In this document: positions 58,151 through 64,000 of the stretch, in pieces
Numbering within the stretch: position 1 is the first letter of the stretch
How the letters are laid out: each line of letters begins with the position of its first letter
Source: Xenopus tropicalis
Taxonomy: Eukaryota; Chordata; Amphibia; Anura; Pipidae
Direction: 5' to 3'
NCBI RefSeq assembly: GCF_000004195.4
Contig: NC_030684.2
Span: 107,476,429-107,540,428 of the forward strand
Length of the DNA: 64,000 nucleotides
The notes under the pieces: model-generated
Databases searched by the model: none
Seen by the model: only the letters and a program-made list of their open reading frames with translations
Told to the model about the DNA's origin: nothing
Program-made: the position numbers and the translations under genes

Positions 58151-59628
58151 TATGTGTTATCACTTTTGTTTAGGTATTGATAAATCAATGAAACGGTGTT
58201 TAAATATGAACATGTTAGGAGCAGTTGGTGCCTGGGAATTGGTGTTCTCCTAAGTGACCCATATGTGAAGTATGGGTAAATGATTCTTTCTTCTGGATGA
58301 ATAAGTTGTAAAACAATATCGTAATACTTGTACATGCATGGTGGAATGACTGCAAATAACTGTTTTTATTTAAAAGTAGTATGTCTATCCTTCCTAGTGT
58401 CAGAATGTGATACCTACAACAACTTTTATAGTGTAGACCTGAGGTATGTCCCCTCTAATCGGGTGTACCTGTTTGTGTTTCAAATGTGTTGTCACTGGTT
58501 ATTATGTCAGGTGAAGCACAGGGAGAGAGCTAGGACAACATATAGTTTTTACAGAGATGTACCGTACAGAGCGAAAGCAAGAGGGACTAGTGCTAGAAGG
58601 CATCTTTTAAACACATGGACATGGTTATTAGGTTGAAAAAGACACGTGTTTATCAATGAAAGATTTGCAAAAATGACAGAAAGAATTAATAGAAAAGAAT
58701 GGAAATGGATTTTATTTGGTAGCCCAAGCAGATCATCTAAGGTTCCAAGCAGAACTAGAGCTGTTTTCCTTGCATGGGTCCATTTTGGTGCCATGACATC
58801 ACTAGAAGCACCGCTGTGCTGCAGGGACTACCAGAACTAAAAAGCATGTACATGGGTACAATAACTATTACGTTCCATGAGATCATAAAAGAATGACGCA
58901 CATCCACTGAAGGGGATGACTTTTTCCATTTCACAGGACTGACCAGAAACTAATACACAAGCAAAGTTGTTTATTTGTAAAAGTGAATCAACTTTCACAG
59001 ACTGGAAAGATATATGGCTGGCTACAGTTCTGCACATCAGAGCCAAAATAGAAAAATGTTCTTGAAACGTTCACAAACAGCACTATACAAGATCTAAAAC
59101 AGTTAGTAGCGAACATGACCAAGTAGTTATGCCCTCAAACCCTTATTTTGCATACATTTATATAACTATGAAGTTGTAGCTTCCACTGAAGAGCCATGTT
59201 GCTGCTCTGTCTTTTCCATTCATAAGAACTTGGTGTATATTGTTGTCTTGGCCTACTGCTTAAACTGAGGAAGGACAAACTATGCTTTATTAATATTTAC
59301 CCCCAGACCCTAAAGGGATTCATTTGAAGTATTTTCTAATGTTTCTAGTTTTAGATAGCCCTATAGCAGTAAGGAATCTTTTGGTAAAAGAATATAAAGA
59401 GATTTTTGGGTGGCTGGTTGAGTCTTACAGGGTTTTTTTGACAATTAACCAATGCTATTGTTATTATCGGTCAATATAGAAACTGTGTTATTTATAGTTA
59501 TTTCAAGCAGTGAAGCATCTAGCAGTTCCTATTGGATTAAAAGGAAGGCAGCTAGTACTCACCTGGAAAGTCTCTCTAGAAGAGGCTAACTAAGCGAAGG
59601 ACATGCTACAAAAATGCTAAATACTTAC

Positions 59629-59685
59629 CATCTCCTTCGAAAACATGCCGGCTTTCCACGGTGGGAGTGGGTTTTGATCCATCAT
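59629..59685 (-). CDS. smoc1: SMOC1 exon, linker after thyroglobulin domain 1
   Basis: This 57-nt exon is the most upstream smoc1 exon in the window. It completes an Asp codon, then encodes DGSKPTPTVESRHVFEGD and the first base of the next Asp codon. This matches the human SMOC1 inter-domain segment DDGSKPTPT...VFDGD as I recall it. Acceptor CAATTCAG|AT and donor GATG|GTAAGT are clear. The length is divisible by three, phase 1 both sides. Exons for the signal peptide, Kazal/follistatin-like domain and first thyroglobulin domain were looked for up to 64000 and not found, so they lie further right. Confidence 0.93.
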
Positions 59686-60904
59686 CTGAATTGAGGGTAA
59701 GAAAGAATCGAAAAGAAACTACCATTATTGAGGTAAATGCTATCTACTCTACAGAACTGTTGAATGTTTTTGAATGGCACGTGGCCAAGCCACGTTAACA
59801 CACAGACACAAGTAGACACAAACAACAAATTATGGTGAGGATGGAGGGGGGGTGGCCTATAAAATTACTCACCATTTAAAGCATTTCTAGAATTTTCCAC
59901 GTTTTGTATTGATTAAAGCAATGAAAGCACTCAAGCATTTGATGTCTTGATTGATGATCCTTGGTTCATAGAGAGGTTTATTAGCTTTTCAGAATTAACT
60001 GTGAAACCTTAAAACAAATTGCTTATATATTGAAAACCTGTATGGGCTTAACATAACACTTTTGGCTGGGAGACATAAAACAAGAAAAAATGAAAATATT
60101 TTTTCTCAGTGCCATAATGTCCCCAGTCCCAGCAGACAGCTCTGCTTGCTAAGTAAAACTGCTTTGTATGAATACATTTATTTCATCTGTGGATGGTAAC
60201 TGATCTTTAAACTTATATTGTTTCCACAGCAAATATATTTGACATAAATATACTGCTATGCGTTAGTACGCATGCCTATGGGCTGTACAATACTGGTTTT
60301 TATTATAAGGCACTGATGTCTAAAAAAAGGTAGTTATACCTCTTTTCTTTAATGTGTATTTTTTAGGACAAAAGGCTAATTTTTTCCTTGATTTACATGA
60401 AACTTCTAAAATGTAATGCTAATCTGAGACTTACACAGCAGACTCTATTACCAAAAGAAAGCAAATGCTCCACAGCTTTTTATAGTCAACTGGAAGCATT
60501 ACACTTGGGAGCATTTATTACCCAAAGAAGCGCTTTCATGTAATTTTAAATGGCGCATCATATTGAGTATAATGGGAAGCAATCCAAGGCAAGCTCTAAC
60601 ACATGGAAAATTGCATCAGTCAAAATTTCTCAGAAATGCCTTAAACCTTATTAGCCTAAAAAAGAATAATGTACAATTATATTATGGTTTTGTTTTATTT
60701 GATGTTAAAGGCAAAAATTAGCATGACCATGTCCAGAAAAGTCTATTAATGGGAACTGGTTAGATGCATTGTCATATTATGCTTCAATCATACACTATTA
60801 TGCATAAGGAAAAATAATATTAAATATGTACACATTTATATATACTGTATATTATCTAGATATATAAATGCTACTTCTCATTTTGAAAGTAAGATACCTG
60901 TTAG

Positions 60905-61560
60905 CATAAAGCAGCCCAATGACCCGTAGGGAAACGTAGGGAAGCAGGGGCATGACGTAGCCGTAGGGCAGACATAGCCACTCCCAGTTATATGTGATTG
61001 GTGGTTTTGTATTGAGGGTATAAATAGTTAAAACTGTTCCCGCTCCTCATCCATTTTAGGCAGCATAGGAAAACGCCCACCCTCCCTCCCTATAGAGGTG
61101 GAGGCAACGAGTGGTGTTGGCGGGGTGATTGAGTTGGGGGAAAACAATGGTTGGGTTAGGAAGGGAGTTTGATAATTGATTGGGGCTGGCATGCCTGGAA
61201 CCTCAGGGGCAAGTAAGTGGATCAGGAGGTGAGTTTTGTTGGGTAGGGGGTTCCGGGCTGGAAGGGCAGCTGGCAGCGCCAGTTGCGCTGCGCAGTTATT
61301 GACTTGTTATGGCTTGTTATGGTTTATGTTTATTCAAAGTTGGTTGTTTGTTATACATATATTGTGTTCATGAGATGTTTTGTTTCTTATTTGTTCTTTA
61401 TGATATGATTTAAACTAAAACTTTGTTATTAATAAATATTCTGCGGCCATTTTATCCCAAGAATTGGTGTCCGTGTGTTTATTGGGGTTGGTAAGTAAAA
61501 GAGGCAAAAAGGGGTTAAGGTTGGGAGAAAGGCGGGTCAAGATCCGACATTGCTCACGTC
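60905..61560 (+). mobile_element. possible solo LTR or DIRS/Ngaro-type terminal repeat
   Basis: The block has a promoter-like GGTATAAATAG (61018-61028) after a GC-rich lead. A G-rich region follows, then AATAAATATT (about 61430) and a CTGCGGCCATTTTATCCC segment. This order (TATA box, transcribed region, poly(A) signal) is typical of retroelement terminal repeats. I could not find exact ends, a target duplication or a second copy in the window. Confidence 0.4.
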
Positions 61561-62439
61561 ATGAATTTTATTTATTTATATTTTTATCTGAAATGATCCA
61601 GAACTAATGATAACTAGTAAAGCTTAACTATAATTACTAATGATTTCAGCCTAGTATAGGTAATCCAATAGCTGCCAATGAATGAAAAATGTCAATCTGG
61701 ATTCTCCCAAAAAAAGACTAGGAAAAAAATGCTTTATATTTGACCACCAACTTGCTGAGGATTAAATGCCTCCATCTCCCTACAATAATATATATTTTCT
61801 GCTCCAACTGCTGTATGTTATTTGGATAAAATATATATATTTTTCCAATGACAGGCAAGCTGGCATGATATATGCTTTGATGATTAAATTCCTAGGAAAA
61901 CTATTCTTTAAAGAAAAATCCTAGTAAAAGGCCAAGACCTCCCCAGGCAGCTGGAAGACTGACAGTGGTTGTTGGCATCTGCTTTTCTCTGTTCTGATTA
62001 AAGAACGTCAAGGTTGAAGGCACAAATTTTCTTTTTTGCTGAAATAATTTACATATGTACTGACCTAATATCAGAAATTGCATCCATATTGGAAGAGGAG
62101 GACTTTGAAACAGTCCCAAATTACCTGAGATTTTCCGCAGAGCTTTAAACTCTCTCTTTCCTACTACTTCTTTGGGTCATTTGCTGTGCATAAAGACTAT
62201 TCATTATTCCACTATACACAACAGTGATTCATTGCAGTGCAAAGGGGTTCTGATCCAAATAAAAGGTAATAGCTGCTTAAACTCTAAATGCTTAAGACTC
62301 AATGAAGTCTCTATATCAGCCAAGTAGTAAATGTTCCATGCTACGGTTTGTACCAAAATACTATTGCACTGTTACTGTAATGTAATCCATGTATTGGCAT
62401 ATTATAAGATAATATAATTCCAAGCAACTTTCCAACGTA

Positions 62440-62760
62440 GATGAATTAAACATCTTCAGTGCCTCTAAAATAATCTGTAAATCGAATTGCAATTTAAAGG
62501 TACCATTGTGATTGGATCATACCTTCTTACACCTGTCAGTTTCAGCTAACACCTAACTGAACAAGTTCAATGGAACCATTGTGATTGGATGTCTGTGACT
62601 GTACTACCATCAAGAGTTTAAATACCGGGGATTTCCCTACCAGTCATTTGAACTGAAGAAGCCACTTGGATGAGTGGTGAAACGTTTTCAAGAAAAAACT
62701 CAGAAAAGTCCAGTTGTTTTAGACTTAATTCTACTAGATAATTTAAAGGAGTATTCATTA
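62440..62760 (+). mobile_element. Penelope-like terminal-repeat fragment
   Basis: Contains two copies of ACCATTGTGATTGGAT (about 62503 and 62576), then hammerhead-like motif 2 and AGTCCAGTTGTTTTAGACTT. The last segment is shared with the palindrome at 62938-63121. The reverse transcriptase part is absent. Confidence 0.5.
62647..62692 (+). ncRNA. hammerhead-ribozyme-like motif 2 (best preserved)
   Basis: CTGAAGA at 62653-62659. Stem II is CCACTT (62662-62667) with GAGTGG (62672-62677), one T-G wobble, loop GGAT. GAAAC follows at 62679-62683, then GTT with predicted cleavage after 62686. Stem I is a perfect 5-bp helix, TTGAA (62648-62652) with TTCAA (62687-62691). There is an A-T pair and a bulged G at the base of stem II. 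All core residues (CUGANGA, GAAA, UH) are present. Confidence 0.6.
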
Positions 62761-62985
62761 GTTCCTTTCTACACTGAACATGTATGAAACATGCCTGTGG
62801 TCCTCCAGCCACTAATCCACTGTTAATCAGCAATCTTCTATTTACATTGTTTGAAGAGTCACAACCAACAGGGCAGATAACACAAAAAACAGACATGTCA
62901 TTTAGAAAGAAATTACATTTATAATAACTCTACATTGATATCTAGTATAAATAAATCTAAAGCAACTGGACTTGTTAAGAATTCA

Positions 62986-63024
62986 TTGAAGACGTTTCAC
63001 TACTCATCCGAGCAGCTTCTTCAG
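62986..63024 (-). ncRNA. hammerhead-like motif 3, minus arm (lacks stem I)
   Basis: The minus strand carries CTGAAGA, the stem II pair CTGCTC/GAGTAG with GGAT loop, GAAAC, GTC and TTCAA. The sequence before CTGAAGA is the palindrome centre (ACTTA), so stem I cannot form. Confidence 0.45.
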
Positions 63025-63028
63025 TAAG

Positions 63029-63073
63029 TTGAACTGAAGTAGCTGCTCGGATGAGTAGTGAAACGTCTTCAAT
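63029..63073 (+). ncRNA. hammerhead-like motif 4, plus arm (core base changed)
   Basis: Stem I is TTGAA (63029-63033) with TTCAA (63068-63072). Stem II is CTGCTC (63043-63048) with GAGTAG (63053-63058), loop GGAT. GAAAC lies at 63060-63064 and GTC at 63065-63067. The box reads CTGAAGT, so the invariant last A is T and the motif is predicted inactive. Confidence 0.5.
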
Positions 63074-64000
63074 GATTACTAAACAAGTCCAGTTGCTTTA
63101 CATTTATTTATACTAGATATACCATGACCTGGATGAATGAAAATCTTCATAGACAACTCTACATTGAGTTAATGAATAATAGAAAATGACTTTAAATGAC
63201 ATCAGAGTCACTTTGCTAGCAACACCACGGGCAGGTGAACTTGAGAAACTGCAATGTACCCTTGTTATGTTATAGGAGAGAAACATAATACTGCAAATCA
63301 GTGTCACGATTACCTTACCTAAAGTTGGGCAGCGTGCTCCCACAACCAAACCTAGCCACACACAGAGGGTCTGAAAGGGGGGAATAATTGCATTGATACC
63401 TCTGGTGCTAAAACTCAGCTATTATTTACATAAGTGTCAATAGCCGCCTTTGTGATGGGGTGCCCGAAGGGTTGCCTCTTCATCTAGATAAATAACCCCA
63501 ATGAAGCACTTTTGACAAAGCTGCGAGTATCTCTTTATCAGGTTAGTCAGGGCATTAGTACAACAAAGTCCTAGGGGATGCCTCAAGCACGATAAAGCCT
63601 GTGTTTGCTACGTTGCTTTCCATTAATAACAGAAAAAGTGACTATAAACTCAGAGTATAATGAAAGTGGAGAAAGGTTTATATATAACTGCTGTTGGTAA
63701 TAATTTCCACTGAAAAAAAGGAATAGTTTATGTGTTTAGTGTTACTTCATCTTAGGCATCTGTAACGTGTGGCTTTCCAGCTGTTGCTGAAATATAACTC
63801 CACTAACTGAAGGCTGACAGGTTATAGTTCTCTGCTCTAGGTGATCACGTTGCTTAAATTTGCTGGGTCTGAGGGAATCTGTTGGCTGCCAAGAACCTTG
63901 GTGATACAATCCTATGGGGAGGGTCTATAATATTACTACCCCAAGGAAGGATCCACTTTTGCAAAGTGATTCAACGATGTATGATTAAAATTAGAGATGC

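Larger units (their letters stand above)
46460..59628 (-). other. smoc1: largest smoc1 intron in the window, transposon-rich
   Basis: Donor GATG|GTAAGT at 59628. 48.4-51.4 kb and 58.2-59.6 kb have no recognised gene. The phase across the intron (1 to 1) needs no missing exon. 54422-54437 is a C16 run. 52370-52675 and 48200-48425 are two members of a repeat sharing GGCTTGGAGGCAAGTTT and CCAATCACAGT-like segments. Confidence 0.75.
62938..63121. mobile_element. 89-bp-arm palindrome of two ribozyme-bearing units head to head
   Basis: The left arm starts near ATCTAGTATAAATAAAT and the right arm ends with its inverse. The arms share AGCAACTGGACTTGTT and CATTGAAGACGTTTCACTAC with about five differences. 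The spacer is about 6 nt at 63029. Confidence 0.85.
59686..64000 (-). other. smoc1: smoc1 intron (partial, runs off the window)
   Basis: No further smoc1 exon is recognised. It contains a possible terminal repeat at 60905-61560 and a cluster of ribozyme-type fragments at 62600-63121. 60150-60700 and 63200-64000 show no gene. Confidence 0.75.

Noticed and set aside
57679..58163. Overlapping open frames of up to 138 codons on both strands
   Set aside because: They fall in a GC-rich repeat with C runs. Open frames on opposite strands together indicate composition, not coding.
63319..63370. Possible 52-nt smoc1 exon on the minus strand with CTTTCAG acceptor and TTTAG|GTAAGG donor
   Set aside because: In the only frame that joins correctly to the exon at 59685, the peptide (TLCVWLGLVVGARCPTLG) has no resemblance to SMOC1. 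It would also need a phase-0 intron upstream. Probably chance splice-site look-alikes.

Overview
The window reads as amphibian (Xenopus-like) nuclear DNA. It is intron-rich, AT-rich, low in CpG outside transposons, and crowded with short non-autonomous DNA transposons. I recognise many of these repeats from memory as Xenopus families; no database search was run. The only genes are the facing 3' ends of two convergent vertebrate genes. slc8a3 (Na+/Ca2+ exchanger NCX3) is on the plus strand and contributes only its last coding exon (1710-2086). smoc1 (secreted modular calcium-binding protein 1) is on the minus strand and contributes its last eight coding exons between 59685 and 21200. The tail-to-tail order slc8a3 > < smoc1 matches the human SMOC1-SLC8A3 neighbourhood as I remember it.

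Layout. 1-1709 is the last intron of slc8a3, with a decayed Tc1-type transposase remnant. 1710-2086 is the NCX3 C-terminus, followed by a 3' UTR. About 2.2-19.5 kb is intergenic: a palindromic MITE, a tRNA-headed SINE, two members of a TA-flanked MITE family, a TTA-flanked MITE, a 20-copy 52-bp minisatellite and a 0.65-kb foldback element. About 19.55-21.2 kb is the probable smoc1 3' UTR. 21.2-59.7 kb holds the smoc1 exons. All splice phases agree, giving about 276 residues: linker, second thyroglobulin type-1 domain and the extracellular calcium-binding (EC) domain with two EF-hands. The signal peptide, Kazal/follistatin-like domain and first thyroglobulin domain (roughly 160 residues by comparison with human) must lie to the right of the window.

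smoc1 encodes a matricellular BMP-signalling modulator and slc8a3 a plasma-membrane calcium extruder. They are neighbours by synteny, not partners in a pathway. No ordinary extra protein gene, tRNA, rRNA or CRISPR array was found.

Most notable points: (1) the smoc1 3' end combines a 54-nt in-frame cassette exon with a CAGCAG tandem acceptor, so four C-termini are possible, all in frame; (2) a set of hammerhead-ribozyme-like motifs with covarying stem II sits in probable Penelope-like terminal repeats, two of them in near-perfect palindromes; (3) one TA-flanked MITE is inserted inside another; (4) the minisatellite is homogenised in the middle and variant at its edges, and appears to have grown out of a MITE interior.
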